Shown here: in pieces, positions 30,462 through 42,174 of the stretch | Layout: each line of letters opens with the position of its first letter | Numbering within the stretch: the stretch's first letter is position 1 | Assembly: GCF_000171615.1 (NCBI RefSeq) | Contig: NZ_ABFU01000013.3 | Span: 2,501-66,500, forward strand | DNA length: 64,000 nucleotides | Direction: 5' to 3' | DNA from: Bacillus coahuilensis m4-4 | GTDB lineage: Bacteria > Bacillota > Bacilli > Bacillales > Bacillaceae_K | Notes under the pieces: generated by a model | What the model was told of the DNA's origin: nothing | What the model saw: only the letters and a program-made list of their open reading frames with translations | Database searches by the model: none | Translations under genes and position numbers: made by a program

Positions 30462-32187
30462 ATGGGTCACCCTTCTCAATGGAAAAACAAGCAAATTCGT
30501 GAACATATAGATGTAATTGAAGGCAAAATTTCACCAACAGTGCTTTTAAAGGATGCTACATATTTGCATTCTGGATTCAAGAAGTGGATAAAGGGTCATA
30601 TTTGGATATACGAAGACCGTATCATTTATGCTGGTCCAACACTTCCTGAGAATACAGAGGAATGTGAAATGATCGATTGTGAAAAGCTGACCATTGTACC
30701 TGGCTATATCGAGCCTCATGTTCACCCTTTTCAATTATATAATCCCCACAGCTTTGCACAGTATGCATCGAAAACGGGGACGACTACACTCATTAATGAC
30801 AATCTTATGTTCTTTTTATTAAATAATAAAAAGAAAGCGTTTTCTTTGTTAGATTCTTACAAACATCTTCCTGTGTCCATGTTTTGGTGGTGCCGGTTTG
30901 ATTCGCAATCAGAGATGGAGAATGAAGAGAAAATCTTTTCACTTGAAGCAGTGAAGACATGGCTAAAGAGAGATGATGTCATCCAAGGAGGAGAGCTTAC
31001 GAGCTGGCCACGTCTTGTTCAAGGTGACGATATGATACTTCAATGGATACAAGAAACGAAAAAATTAAGGGAAAAAAGTAGAAGGGCATTTTCCAGGTGC
31101 ATCTGAGAGGACGCTCGCTATGATGAGCTTATTTGGTGTAGATAGTGATCATGAAAGCATGACTGGAAAAGAAGCGTATCAGCGTATATTACATGGATTT
31201 ACGGTGGCACTAAGACATTCCTCCATTCGCAAAGATCTAGAAAAGCTATTAGATGAACTAAAGGAACTTGAAGTAGATCATTATCGCTCTCTGATGTTAA
31301 CAACGGATGGCTCTACTCCGTCTTTTTATAAAAATGGGGTCATTGATTTTCTGCTTCGTATTTGCTTAGAAAAAGGGATTCCGGCCATCGATGCATACGA
31401 AATGGCGTCGTACAATGTTGCCTCATATTATGGACTTTCTGCTACCCATGGCTCCATCGCTACTGGGCAAATTGCGAATATTAACATACTAGAAAACCCA
31501 ACTAATCCAACGCCGATTGGGGTTTTAAGCAAAGGTCAGTGGGTAGTTCATCCACAAAAAAGCGTGAGTGTATGGGATGATGAAATTCAACAGTCTCTTC
31601 CAGATATGAAGATTGATTGGGAATTGAAAGCGGATGATATGCAGTTTTCTATGCCTTTTGGAATGAAGCTTGTAAATGATGTGATTACGAAGCCTTATTC
31701 TGTACAAATTGATGCCAGTTTAGAGGAGCTTTCTTTAGAGCACGACCATAGTTATTTATTGCTCCTTGATCGTCATGGGAAATGGAGAATTAGTACAATG
31801 ATTCAGGGATTCAGCAGTGGTGTGAAAGGATTAGCTTCTTCTTTTACCGGTACGGGGGATATTGTAATCATTGGAAAGAATCGAAAGGATATGATTAGAG
31901 CATTTAATGAAATGAAGAGGCTAAATGGAGGGATTGTGGTGGTGGAGGATGAGGAAATCATCTTTGAACTACCTCTACCGTTTATGGGAGTCATGTCTGA
32001 CCTCCCAATGGAAGAATTAATAGAGAAGCAAGAGGAGCTTCAATTCATCTTGAGGGAAAGAGGATATGATCATAGTGATCCAGTTTATACATTATTGTTC
32101 CTAACGTCAACTCATCTTCCATATATTAGGATAACGCCAAAAGGAATTTATGATGTGATGAAAAAAACGTACTCTTTCCTGCTATAA
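30462..32187 (+). CDS. yerA: Adenine deaminase family amidohydrolase (YerA-like), frameshifted
   Basis: Frames 30462-31106 and 31120-32187 join into ~575 residues. The metal-binding amidohydrolase motif YIEPHVHPFQLYNPH, where adenine deaminase has GFIDxHxH, and the later GHFPGASERT-type segment with DGSTPSFYKNGVIDFLLR place it in the adenine deaminase family. One extra A in the run 31072-31077 breaks the frame; five A give EKKVEGHFPGASERTLAMM. B. subtilis carries the paralogue yerA at the same place. Adenine to hypoxanthine is the family reaction, but this branch is divergent and its substrate unproven. RBS AAGGAGTGAAAGG. Confidence 0.85.
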
Positions 32188-32234
32188 TGCGTTAAAATAT
32201 AAAAGAGAATCAAGGTATTGACGAGGTGTAGCTT

Positions 32235-33254
32235 ATGTTGAAACAAACGGTATTCTCGGTTGCAACCCTTTTATTATTAGCAGGTTGTAACGGATCGAAA
32301 GAAGAAGTAGTAGAACCTATTAGCGAAACAAAAGAACCAACTGTTGAAGAAGTGGAAGAAATAAAAGAAGAGTCAGCGTTTACCTATCCGTTAACCGGTC
32401 TCAAAGTAGACGAAGCAGCTACAAATCGACCAATCGCTGTGACAGTAAATAATCATCCAAAGGCGAGACCCCAGTCAGGACTACATAAAGCGGACATTGT
32501 GTATGAAATGCTAGCAGAAGGGGACGTAACAAGATTAGTAGCCGTCTATCAAAGCACTTACCCACAACTGGTAGGACCAGTAAGGAGCTCACGTACGTAT
32601 TTTATAGATATTGCCAAAGGATTCGATAGTATTTATATTGCCCATGGGTATTCACCCGATGCAAAAGCAATTCTTTCTTCCGGTGAAATTGATCATTTAA
32701 ACGGGATGCAATATGATGGCACACTATTCCACCGGGCTTCCGATCGTCAAGCACCTCACAATTCTTATATTACCTTTGAGAATATTCTAAAAGGGGCTGA
32801 CAAATTAGGTTTTGAGACCGTAGCGGTTCCGACTCCTCTCACATTCAGCGAAGAAGGTACAGAAGGCCAAAACCAGCAATCGTTTAGCGTATCATATTAT
32901 AACAATTCTGACTTTACTTCACAGTATCAATTCGATTCGACAACGTCTTCCTATTCACGGTATAATAAAGGAACCCAATTGATAGACAAGGAATCTCAAG
33001 AACCTATTACATTGAGTAACATCTTTGTGATAGAAACAGATCATGAAGTAGTAGACAGTGTAGGCAGAAGAGATATTGACCTCACATCAGGCGGTTCCGG
33101 TTATCTGTTCCAAAACGGATTTAAGCTAGATGTTAAGTGGAAAAATGAGAATGGCATTCTGATCCCATACGGAGAAAAAGGACCCCTTCCATTCATTCCA
33201 GGTCAAACTTGGGTTCACATCGTTCCGTCCCTAAGTAGTGTACAAATGGACTAG
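32235..33254 (+). CDS. yerB: DUF3048 domain lipoprotein, YerB-like
   Basis: A 339-residue lipoprotein. The signal MLKQTVFSVATLLLLAGC has a lipobox LAGC. An acidic linker (EEVVEPISETKEPTVEEVEE) precedes the DUF3048 domain, recognised by NRPIAVTVNNHPKARPQSGL, ADIVYEMLAEGDVTRLVAVY and VGPVRSSRTYFIDIAKGFDS. The second domain covers the last ~110 residues. The family is conserved between yerA and yerC in Bacillaceae; it faces the cell wall and its function is unknown. Confidence 0.92.
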   Translation: MLKQTVFSVATLLLLAGCNGSKEEVVEPISETKEPTVEEVEEIKEESAFTYPLTGLKVDEAATNRPIAVTVNNHPKARPQSGLHKADIVYEMLAEGDVTRLVAVYQSTYPQLVGPVRSSRTYFIDIAKGFDSIYIAHGYSPDAKAILSSGEIDHLNGMQYDGTLFHRASDRQAPHNSYITFENILKGADKLGFETVAVPTPLTFSEEGTEGQNQQSFSVSYYNNSDFTSQYQFDSTTSSYSRYNKGTQLIDKESQEPITLSNIFVIETDHEVVDSVGRRDIDLTSGGSGYLFQNGFKLDVKWKNENGILIPYGEKGPLPFIPGQTWVHIVPSLSSVQMD

Positions 33255-33278
33255 ACTGTATATAAAAGGAGTAATCAC

Positions 33279-33587
33279 ATGCAAATAGATAAATTAAGAG
33301 GTAAGGAGCTAGACCAGCTGTTTACATCGATTCTTTCCCTTCAGGATTTAGAAGAATGCTATCGATTTTTTGACGATCTTTGTACGGTAAATGAAATTCA
33401 ATCTCTAGCACAGCGTTTAGAAGTAGCGAAAATGCTTGGAGAAGGAAATACATACCATAAGATTGAAACGCAAACAGGAGCAAGCACCGCTACCATTTCT
33501 CGCGTGAAACGTTGTTTGAACTATGGAAATGATGCCTATAAGTTAGTATTGGATCGGATCAAGGAAGAAGAAAAGTCTGCAGAGTAA
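33279..33587 (+). CDS. yerC: YerC/YecD family TrpR-like DNA-binding protein
   Basis: A 102-residue helical protein of the TrpR superfamily. The helix-turn-helix is visible in RLEVAKMLGEGNTYHKIETQ followed by TGASTATISRVKRCL. It lacks tryptophan-biosynthesis neighbours, so it is the YerC branch rather than TrpR. ATG 33279 follows AAAGGAGTAATCAC. It is followed by a terminator that ends the yerA-yerB-yerC group. Confidence 0.92.
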   Translation: MQIDKLRGKELDQLFTSILSLQDLEECYRFFDDLCTVNEIQSLAQRLEVAKMLGEGNTYHKIETQTGASTATISRVKRCLNYGNDAYKLVLDRIKEEEKSAE

Positions 33588-33604
33588 TCTGCAGGCTTTT
33601 TTTT
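33574..33604 (+). terminator. Terminator after yerC
   Basis: Stem GTCTGCAG / CTGCAGGC with loop AGTAAT spanning the stop codon, followed by TTTTTTTT. Confidence 0.88.
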
Positions 33605-33650
33605 AGCATTTTTGGAGTGAAATTTTGATATAAAACAATGTATTCGTGTT

Positions 33651-33764
33651 TACGGGCAATTTTTAGTAGATTACGGGCAATATTGGTTGTGTTATGGGCA
33701 AATTTTTTAAAATATGGGCAAATTACAGAAGGTTACGGGCAAATAATTAGTAATACGGGCAAAT
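33651..33764. repeat. 20-21-bp periodic array, locus B (six units, A+T-rich)
   Basis: TAYGGGCAAAT-type cores start at 33651, 33672, 33693, 33713, 33734 and 33754, so successive distances are 21, 21, 20, 21 and 20 bp. The cores are TACGGGCAAT, TACGGGCAAT, TATGGGCAAA, TATGGGCAAA, TACGGGCAAA and TACGGGCAAA; the ~10-bp spacers are unrelated A+T-rich sequence. It lies in the yerC-pcrB spacer. The rest of that spacer (33765-33895) is pyrimidine-rich (CTCTCTCT) and holds nothing else I can name. Confidence 0.75.
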
Positions 33765-33923
33765 TTAATTAAAAAGTAACACTTCTGAGCTAGTCATAAT
33801 TCTCTATCCCCTCTCTCTCTTTCATGCACTCTTTCTTCCTCTAATCTCCTTCTACTATTCTTTCTCCTCCTAACCACATCATGCTATAATGGGGAAATGG
33901 ATGATGGACTAGGAGGACGGAAG

Positions 33924-34613
33924 ATGTACGATGTAAAAGAATGGAGACATGTATTCAAACTAGACCCAAATAAAGAGATTTCTGATGAAGAATTAGAACA
34001 AGTTTGTGAGTCTGGTACAGATGCCGTCTTAGTTGGAGGCTCTGATGGTGTGACGTTAGAAAACGTCCTAAGTTTAATGGCAAGAATTAGACGATACACG
34101 GTTCCTTGTGTATTAGAGGTTTCCACGATTGAATCGATTACACCCGGCTTTGATTTTTACTATATTCCGATGGTGTTAAATAGTGATAATCCTAAATGGA
34201 CAAAGAATCTTCATCACGAAGCAGTGAAAGAATATGGGGAGATTATGAACTGGGATGAAATCTTAGTGGAGGGGTATTGCATTTTAAATAAAGAATGCAA
34301 AGCAGCGACTCTAACAGAGGCCTATACTGACTTATCCCATGATGATGTGTTAGCCTATGCGAGAATGGCGGAGCACTTATATCATCTGCCCATCTTTTAT
34401 TTAGAATACAGTGGAACCTACGGTGATCCGCAGCTTGTGAAAAAAGTTTCGGACGTATTAACTGACACAGTGTTGTTTTACGGGGGAGGCATCTCTTCGG
34501 TCGAGCAGGCCAAAGAAATGGCGGCTCACGCAGGTGTAGTAGTCATTGGAAATGTCATCTATACCGATATTAAAACCGCTTTGCAAACTGTTTCAGCGGT
34601 TAAAGGACTATGA
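33924..34613 (+). CDS. pcrB: Heptaprenylglyceryl phosphate synthase
   Basis: A 229-residue TIM-barrel prenyltransferase that joins heptaprenyl diphosphate to glycerol-1-phosphate, the bacterial relative of archaeal GGGP synthase. Signatures: [47 protein letters not shown] and [20 protein letters not shown] 33924 follows TAGGAGGACGGAAG; an upstream ATG at 33897 has no such site. It precedes pcrA as in B. subtilis. Confidence 0.95.
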   Translation: MYDVKEWRHVFKLDPNKEISDEELEQVCESGTDAVLVGGSDGVTLENVLSLMARIRRYTVPCVLEVSTIESITPGFDFYYIPMVLNSDNPKWTKNLHHEAVKEYGEIMNWDEILVEGYCILNKECKAATLTEAYTDLSHDDVLAYARMAEHLYHLPIFYLEYSGTYGDPQLVKKVSDVLTDTVLFYGGGISSVEQAKEMAAHAGVVVIGNVIYTDIKTALQTVSAVKGL

Positions 34614-34675
34614 TGCGAGAGAAGGAATAATACGATATAATAAGAACAGATGTTCTAATAATGGTGGTGTAAAAT

Positions 34676-36895
34676 ATGCAATTTTTAAAAGACCGGCTTT
34701 TAAATGGAATGAATCCTGAACAGAAAAAAGCGGTACAAACAACAGATGGTCCACTACTACTAATGGCGGGAGCAGGTTCAGGGAAAACTAGAGTCCTCAC
34801 TCATCGAATTGCTTATTTAATGGTAGAAAAGCAAATTGCTCCTTACAACATATTGGCGATTACATTTACAAATAAAGCAGCAAGAGAAATGAAGGAGCGT
34901 ATCAGTAAGATTCTAGGCGGAGCTGCCGAAGATATTTGGGTATCGACCTTCCATTCTATGTGCGTGAGAATTCTTCGTCGGGACATTGACCGCATGGGAT
35001 ACAATCGAAATTTCACGATTCTGGATTCTGGTGATCAGCAGTCGGTTGTAAAGTCTATTTTAAAGGATAAAAATATTGATCCTAAGAAATTTGATCCACG
35101 GGCAATCCTTGGTATCATCTCGAATGCCAAAAATGAACTGAAAACTCCTGAAGATTTCAGTAAAACATCTGGCAGCTATTTTGATCAAGTTGCAAGTGAT
35201 GTGTATATTGAGTATCAAAAGCGCCTTCGCAAAAACCAAGCCCTCGATTTTGACGATTTAATCATGACAACGATTCAGTTGTTTCAAAAGGTCCCAGAAG
35301 TACTTGAATACTACCAGCGTAAGTTCCAGTACATACATGTGGATGAGTATCAAGATACAAATCGAGCGCAGTATATGCTTGTAAAATTGATGGCATCTAG
35401 ATTCCAAAACTTATGTGTAGTGGGGGACTCGGACCAGTCTATTTACGGCTGGAGAGGAGCGGATATTGCCAATATCCTTTCGTTTGAAAAGGATTACCCA
35501 CGTGCATCTGTTATTTTCTTAGAGCAAAACTATCGTTCAACGAAACGAATCCTACAAGCGGCGAACCATGTGATTGAAAACAATGCCAACCGGAAGCCGA
35601 AAAAGCTATGGACGGACAATATGGAAGGTGAGAAGATCACCTATTATCGGGGAGACAATCAACAAGGGGAAGCGCAGTATGTTGCTGGGCAAATCAAAAG
35701 CATGGTCGATTCTGGTAAACGGAAGCTATCAGAAATCGCTATATTATATCGAACAAATGCTATGTCCCGTGTAATAGAGGAAGTTTTACTAAAATCCAAT
35801 ATTCAATATAGCATCGTAGGCGGGACGAAGTTCTACGATCGTAAAGAAATTAAAGATATCCTGGCGTACTTACGACTGGTGGCAAATCCAGATGACGATA
35901 TTAGCTTACAGCGTATTATAAATGTCCCAAAACGTGGAGTCGGTTCGACATCTCTTGATAAAATCGCTCGCTATGCTGATGATCATAATATTTCCATGTT
36001 TAGAGCACTGGGAGAAGCGGACTTTATTGGAGTGTCACCTAAAGTAGCAAAGGCTCTTCTTGAATTTAGACATCTCGTGTTAGGGTATGAACAACAGCAA
36101 GAATATTTATCCGTCACTGAGCTAGTAGAAGAAATCCTTGAAAAGTCTGGATACCGTGACATGTTAAAAGCAGAAAAAAGTATTGAGTCACAAAGTCGAT
36201 TAGAAAATATTGACGAGTTTTTATCTGTAACCAAATCGTTTGAAGATACAAGTGAAGACAAATCGTTAGTATCCTTCTTAACAGATTTAGCACTCGTTGC
36301 CGATATTGATTCTCTAGATGAGGATGACTTGCCGCAGGATGCTGTCACCCTAATGACGTTACACTCCGCCAAAGGGCTAGAATTCCCTGTCGTGTTCCTA
36401 ATGGGTATGGAAGAAGGGGTATTTCCTCATAGTCGTTCTCTTATGGAAGAAGATGAAATGGAGGAAGAGCGTCGCTTAGCTTATGTAGGGATTACACGTG
36501 CAGAAGAGGAGCTTTTCTTAACCAATGCCCAGATGCGTACCTTATATGGACGTACGAATATGAATCCTGTTTCAAGGTTTATTGGTGAAATCCCTGATGA
36601 ACTTCTGGATAATATGGCGATAGAATCCCCCGCAGTTAGTAGACCTGGGTCACCTTTTCAACGGCAACAGCAGCCAACTAGACGTCCCGTGTCACGTCCA
36701 ATTTCTCAAACGACCACCGGTGGTGAAAAAGTTGGATGGAAGGTTGGAGATAAAGCCGTTCATAAGAAGTGGGGAACAGGTACTGTTGTCAGCGTAAAAG
36801 GAACTGGAGATAGTACAGAGCTTGATATAGCCTTCCCAAGTCCAACCGGGGTCAAGCGATTATTAGCAAAATTCGCGCCAATAGAAAAAGGATAA
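34676..36895 (+). CDS. pcrA: ATP-dependent DNA helicase PcrA (UvrD family)
   Basis: A 739-residue superfamily 1A 3'-5' helicase used in repair and rolling-circle replication. Walker A is [16 protein letters not shown], Walker [13 protein letters not shown], followed by [28 protein letters not shown] and the motif V/VI region [17 protein letters not shown] and [14 protein letters not shown]. The C-terminal Tudor-like RNA-polymerase-binding segment ([19 protein letters not shown]) is present. It lies 13 nt upstream of ligA. Confidence 0.98.
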   Translation: MQFLKDRLLNGMNPEQKKAVQTTDGPLLLMAGAGSGKTRVLTHRIAYLMVEKQIAPYNILAITFTNKAAREMKERISKILGGAAEDIWVSTFHSMCVRILRRDIDRMGYNRNFTILDSGDQQSVVKSILKDKNIDPKKFDPRAILGIISNAKNELKTPEDFSKTSGSYFDQVASDVYIEYQKRLRKNQALDFDDLIMTTIQLFQKVPEVLEYYQRKFQYIHVDEYQDTNRAQYMLVKLMASRFQNLCVVGDSDQSIYGWRGADIANILSFEKDYPRASVIFLEQNYRSTKRILQAANHVIENNANRKPKKLWTDNMEGEKITYYRGDNQQGEAQYVAGQIKSMVDSGKRKLSEIAILYRTNAMSRVIEEVLLKSNIQYSIVGGTKFYDRKEIKDILAYLRLVANPDDDISLQRIINVPKRGVGSTSLDKIARYADDHNISMFRALGEADFIGVSPKVAKALLEFRHLVLGYEQQQEYLSVTELVEEILEKSGYRDMLKAEKSIESQSRLENIDEFLSVTKSFEDTSEDKSLVSFLTDLALVADIDSLDEDDLPQDAVTLMTLHSAKGLEFPVVFLMGMEEGVFPHSRSLMEEDEMEEERRLAYVGITRAEEELFLTNAQMRTLYGRTNMNPVSRFIGEIPDELLDNMAIESPAVSRPGSPFQRQQQPTRRPVSRPISQTTTGGEKVGWKVGDKAVHKKWGTGTVVSVKGTGDSTELDIAFPSPTGVKRLLAKFAPIEKG

Positions 36896-38916
<2,021 letters not shown>

Positions 38917-38927
38917 GAGGTGTAAAA

Positions 38928-40094
38928 TTGAAAAGTGGTTTGTAACCTTATTGGGTGTAGGGATTTTCCTAGGTGGGTGTGCTCCAACGATTCAAAAGCA
39001 AGACCAAGTTGTCGATGAAGGTGCTGAAGAACAAACACAAACTGGGATTATTCCTTCCTTTCAAGTTTCAGAAGAGTATTACCGGGTGCTGTTACCGTAT
39101 GAACCTAGTGCAAGTCGCGGAGCAGTAGTCCAAAATATAAATAATACGTTAAATATTGAAGAATTTGAGACAGGGCTTATGAGATTATCTCAAGAGTTTT
39201 ACTCAACAGAAGATTACTATTTCCGTGAAGGTCAGCTTTTGGATTCGGATACGATTTCTAGTTGGTTAGGTAGACAGTCTAGTGAGGATGAAGAAGGTAC
39301 ATTGAAATTGAATCCTGAAATTGCTCCAGGACCTGATCAAGAAGAGCGTCCAGATTTTATTAAACGCCATGAAGACTCTCCTCTATATCTTTCACACATA
39401 ATCGAACAGAATTACTTAATTAAATCTAGAGACGATACGGTGAAGCTAGGTGGTATCTCCATTGGATTAGCATTAAATTCTGTGTACTACTACAGGGATA
39501 GCACGTATACGTATTTTGAATATGCTATTCCAGAAAGTGAAATTATCGAACAAGGACAAAAAAATGGCGGAAAAAGTGGTGTCTACTCTTCGCACTCAAT
39601 ATGCAGATGCTGCAGATGTCCCTATCTTTGTAGCCCTATATGTTCAAGGAGAAAAAAGCTCAACGGTGCCAGGAAATTACTTTGCTTCCTCTTTTGCGGA
39701 TAGCGGTAAAGGCATTTCAAAATGGAATGACGTAGAGGAAAAGCATTACGCATTCAATATTAGCTCTGAAGCTAATGAATTGTACCGAGAAGATGTTCAG
39801 TATTTTAATAACTTTAAGGATGAGATCGAAAACTATTTTCCTAACTATAATGGTGTAGTAGGAACAGGATTCTACCGAGACGGTCAGTTATCCAAATTAA
39901 AGATTGATATTCCCATTCAGTTTTACGGCAAAGCAGAATTAGTAGGGTTTGCCCAATATGTGACGGGGACCATTATGGATCAGTTCCCAGATTTCTTTAA
40001 TATTGAAGTAAATGTTACCTCTGTTAACGGGCAAGAGATATTATTTATCCGTGAACCTGGAGATAAAGAACCGTTTGTTCATATTTATGAGTAG
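38928..40094 (+). CDS. camS: CamS/YerH sex-pheromone-precursor family lipoprotein, frameshifted twice
   Basis: The TTG start at 38928, after AAGAGGTG, with one A restored in AAAA (38931-38934) reads LKKWFVTLLGVGIFLGGCAP, a lipoprotein signal with lipobox LGGC. The body continues to about 39557, where an extra A in the seven-A run 39558-39564 shifts the frame to KMAEKVVSTLRTQYADAADV and on to 40094. The joined protein of ~389 residues matches the CamS family, which follows ligA in Bacillaceae. Its signal peptide gives rise to a peptide pheromone in staphylococci; a pheromone role here is not supported. Confidence 0.9.
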
Positions 40095-40194
40095 AAAGAT
40101 GTCCCTTTGGGGGCTATTTTTTTTATGGGTTGAAAGGAGAGTAGGTGGATTAGTGGCATGGATTAGGGGGAGTGGTCGCCAGTTGGCTGAAGTT

Positions 40195-40415
40195 GCACGT
40201 AAGCTGGGGAAGTGCACGCAAACAAGCTGGGGAGGTGCACGCAAAGGGCCGAAAGGTGCACGCAAGAGGAGAAAAAGTGAACGCAAATGGACTGAAGCCG
40301 CACGCAAGCTGGGGAAGTGCACGCAGAAGGGTAAAAAATGCACTCAAAGGGCCGAAAGGTGCACGCAAGAGGAGGAAAAGTGAACGCAAACAAGCTGAAG
40401 CCGCACGCAAGAACC
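40195..40415. repeat. 21-bp periodic array, locus C (eleven units)
   Basis: GCACGCAA-type cores start at 40195, 40214, 40237, 40258, 40279, 40300, 40319, 40340, 40361, 40382 and 40403: spacings 19, 23, 21, 21, 21, 21, 19, 21, 21, 21, 21. Five unit types recur in order, giving a 103-bp higher-order repeat (40237 to 40340). The plus strand is strikingly purine-rich and T-poor. It fills the spacer between camS and the tetR promoter. Several frames stay open across it and encode spurious Lys/Arg-rich heptapeptide repeats. The flanks 40095-40194 hold no gene. Confidence 0.85.
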
Positions 40416-40436
40416 AGAAGCCCAAATCCCTTCTAC

Positions 40437-40492
40437 TTGACGAAATCATCCTTCCCTAATATACTTATTGAATACTAACTAACGTTCGTTAG
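40437..40492 (+). promoter_or_regulatory. Sigma-A promoter and TetR operator of the SMR operon
   Basis: TTGACG (40437-40442) and TATACT (40460-40465) are separated by exactly 17 bp. Just downstream, CTAACG-TT-CGTTAG (40479-40492) is a palindrome with perfect 6-bp arms, positioned over the expected transcript start. It is the likely binding site of the TetR protein encoded next, giving autoregulation. Confidence 0.75.
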
Positions 40493-40511
40493 GTAGGTTG
40501 GAGTGAAGTAT

Positions 40512-41069
40512 ATGTCTAAACAAAAAGTGATTGATGCAGCATTAAAGGTATTCTCAAATGCAGGGTATAACGGAGCATCGCTCTCTATGATTGCGAAAGA
40601 AGCAGGGATGAAAACTCCTTCTCTGTATGCGCATGTTGAATCTAAAGATGATTTGTTTATTCAAGTAGTGAAAGATGTTATGGCTCGTGAGAAATATTTT
40701 GCCGAGGAGGCAATTGGGAAGAAGAAGGGGATGGATCAGGTGAGTGCCTTGTTTTTATTTTACACAGACCCTACAGCAAGGCAAGAGGATCGAGCATTCT
40801 TTGCAAGATGTCTGTATTTCCCACCTCTTCATTTAAAAGAGGAAGTCGTTGAGATACTGATGGAATATGAAAGATACACGAATGAAACGCTACTCTCAGC
40901 TATTAGAGAGAAAAAGCTTTTAATTCCAAAGGAGCAGTGGATTCATACGTTCTTCTCTTTAATGGATGGCGTTTTTTTAGAGCAGCGTTTGTATGAAGAA
41001 GAGGAATTGTTGATTCGAAGAGAATCAGCTTTGCGTACACTTCTTCATTTTGTAAAGGAGGAACATTAA
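40512..41069 (+). CDS. TetR/AcrR family transcriptional regulator, YvdT-like
   Basis: A 185-residue repressor. The N-terminal helix-turn-helix is ASLSMIAKEAGMKTPSLYAH followed by VESKDDLFIQV, canonical for TetR. ATG 40512 is chosen because TTGGAGTGAAGTAT precedes it at good spacing. It lies 2 nt before a pair of SMR efflux genes, the same arrangement as B. subtilis yvdT-yvdS-yvdR. It presumably represses the operon until a cationic compound binds its C-terminal domain. Confidence 0.9.
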   Translation: MSKQKVIDAALKVFSNAGYNGASLSMIAKEAGMKTPSLYAHVESKDDLFIQVVKDVMAREKYFAEEAIGKKKGMDQVSALFLFYTDPTARQEDRAFFARCLYFPPLHLKEEVVEILMEYERYTNETLLSAIREKKLLIPKEQWIHTFFSLMDGVFLEQRLYEEEELLIRRESALRTLLHFVKEEH

Positions 41070-41071
41070 AG

Positions 41072-41410
41072 ATGGCATGGTTTTATTTAATTGTGGGAGG
41101 GCTATTAGAAATTGTGTGGGCAACTGGTCTTAAGTTGTCTGAAGGATTTACTCAGCCGGTATATAGCTTACTAACCTTACTAACAATTGTCGTTAGCTTT
41201 TATTTCTTTGGGATGTCTATGAAGCTACTACCGATTGGTACAGCGTATGCTGTTTATACAGGAATAGGTGCAGCAGGAGCAGCTATTATTGGGATGATCT
41301 TCTTTCATGAACCCTTTTCAATAGGAAAACTCATCTTTCTACTAGTATTAATTAGCGGTATTCTTGGTCTAAAATTAGTAGACGCTGAAGAAGGGAAGGG
41401 GACGTCATAA
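41072..41410 (+). CDS. SMR family multidrug/guanidinium efflux subunit, YvdS-like
   Basis: A 112-residue protein of four membrane helices. The essential membrane glutamate of the SMR family is in GGLLEIVWATGLKLSEGFT, and the helix-4 GxxGAAG motif is in AVYTGIGAAGAAIIGM. Paired SMR genes form obligate heterodimers (YkkCD, YvdRS types) that exchange protons for cationic compounds across the membrane. ATG 41072 follows AAAGGAGGAACATTAAAG. Its stop codon overlaps the start of the second subunit (TAATG). Confidence 0.9.
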   Translation: MAWFYLIVGGLLEIVWATGLKLSEGFTQPVYSLLTLLTIVVSFYFFGMSMKLLPIGTAYAVYTGIGAAGAAIIGMIFFHEPFSIGKLIFLLVLISGILGLKLVDAEEGKGTS

Positions 41411-41727
41411 TGGAATGGATTTACTTAATTTTGGCTGGATTATGTGAGGTTGGTCTTGTTTCGTTTATGAAGCTATCTGATGGGTTCCGAAAGAAGAATT
41501 ACCTCTTGCTAACTGCCGTGGCTGGTTTTAGCAGTTTTTTCTTTCTGTCAAAAGCATTAGAATCTATTTCATTAGGACTTGGATACGGAATATGGACAGG
41601 TATAGGGGCAGCCGGAGGAGTTCTTCTAGGTATGTTTGTGTTCGGTGAGAAAAAAGATTGGCGAAAGCTTCTATTTATATCGATGATTGTTATTGGTATT
41701 GTAGGTTTGAAGTTAGTAGGTGAGTAA
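41410..41727 (+). CDS. SMR family efflux subunit, YvdR-like partner
   Basis: A 105-residue four-helix protein, partner of the preceding subunit. The conserved glutamate is in LILAGLCEVGLVSFMKLSDG, and GYGIWTGIGAAGGVLLGM is the signature loop before helix 4. The one-base overlap with the upstream gene suggests coupled synthesis in equal amounts. A terminator follows. Confidence 0.9.
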   Translation: MEWIYLILAGLCEVGLVSFMKLSDGFRKKNYLLLTAVAGFSSFFFLSKALESISLGLGYGIWTGIGAAGGVLLGMFVFGEKKDWRKLLFISMIVIGIVGLKLVGE

Positions 41728-41736
41728 CAAATATCG

Positions 41737-41767
41737 CCCTGTAAGCGTTAAGCTTATAGGGTATTTT
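41737..41767 (+). terminator. Terminator of the TetR-SMR operon
   Basis: Stem CCCTGTAAGC / GCTTATAGGG with a short GTTA loop and one mismatch, followed by TATTTTAATT. The T tract is interrupted, so strength is uncertain. Confidence 0.6.
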
Positions 41768-42174
41768 AATTCCCTCATTTGAGGGGGGTGACAATCTATG
41801 TTACGCTATTAAGTAGGAAAATAAATAAATGAAGTTTCATTCTTTTATTACAGGGTATTACAAATGTGACAACTTAATTTTATTTATTTTCTTGAATACT
41901 TATTGAGAGTAGAGCCTTTGGGGGGACTCTGACTTTTTTTAAGGATGCGAATGAATAATTATGCATTATAGTTTATCTAAAATAATTTTCTAACTGTTCA
42001 AAAATGTATATTATGTTAGTATTATAGAAGTGTTCTCATCTATACGGAAGAAATGCTTATGCATACTTCATGTATAGAAAGAATAGAGTGAATAGGGGAG
42101 TGGAGAAGCGACCCAACAACTAACCTAATACGTAAATTGAAATGTAAATGTTGAAAGGAGAATGCCCGTTAATA
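41768..42174. other. Intergenic region before the proline symporter gene
   Basis: No gene. A weak hairpin GAGAGT...ACTCTG followed by TTTTTTT (about 41904-41941) may be a terminator for a leader transcript. In B. subtilis the equivalent opuE upstream region carries salt-responsive promoters; I cannot identify convincing -35/-10 boxes here. Confidence 0.4.

Noticed and set aside
33765-33895. A promoter or gene in the CT-rich stretch before pcrB
   Set aside because: No convincing -35/-10 pair or frame could be found.
40150-40459. Lys/Arg- or Cys-rich repeat proteins on either strand at arrays C and D
   Set aside because: Several frames are open at once because the repeat unit is a multiple of three; there is no start signal and the 19-bp steps shift the frame.
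40479-40492. Guanidine riboswitch for the paired SMR genes
   Set aside because: No guanidine-I aptamer sequence is visible; a TetR gene and palindromic operator explain regulation.
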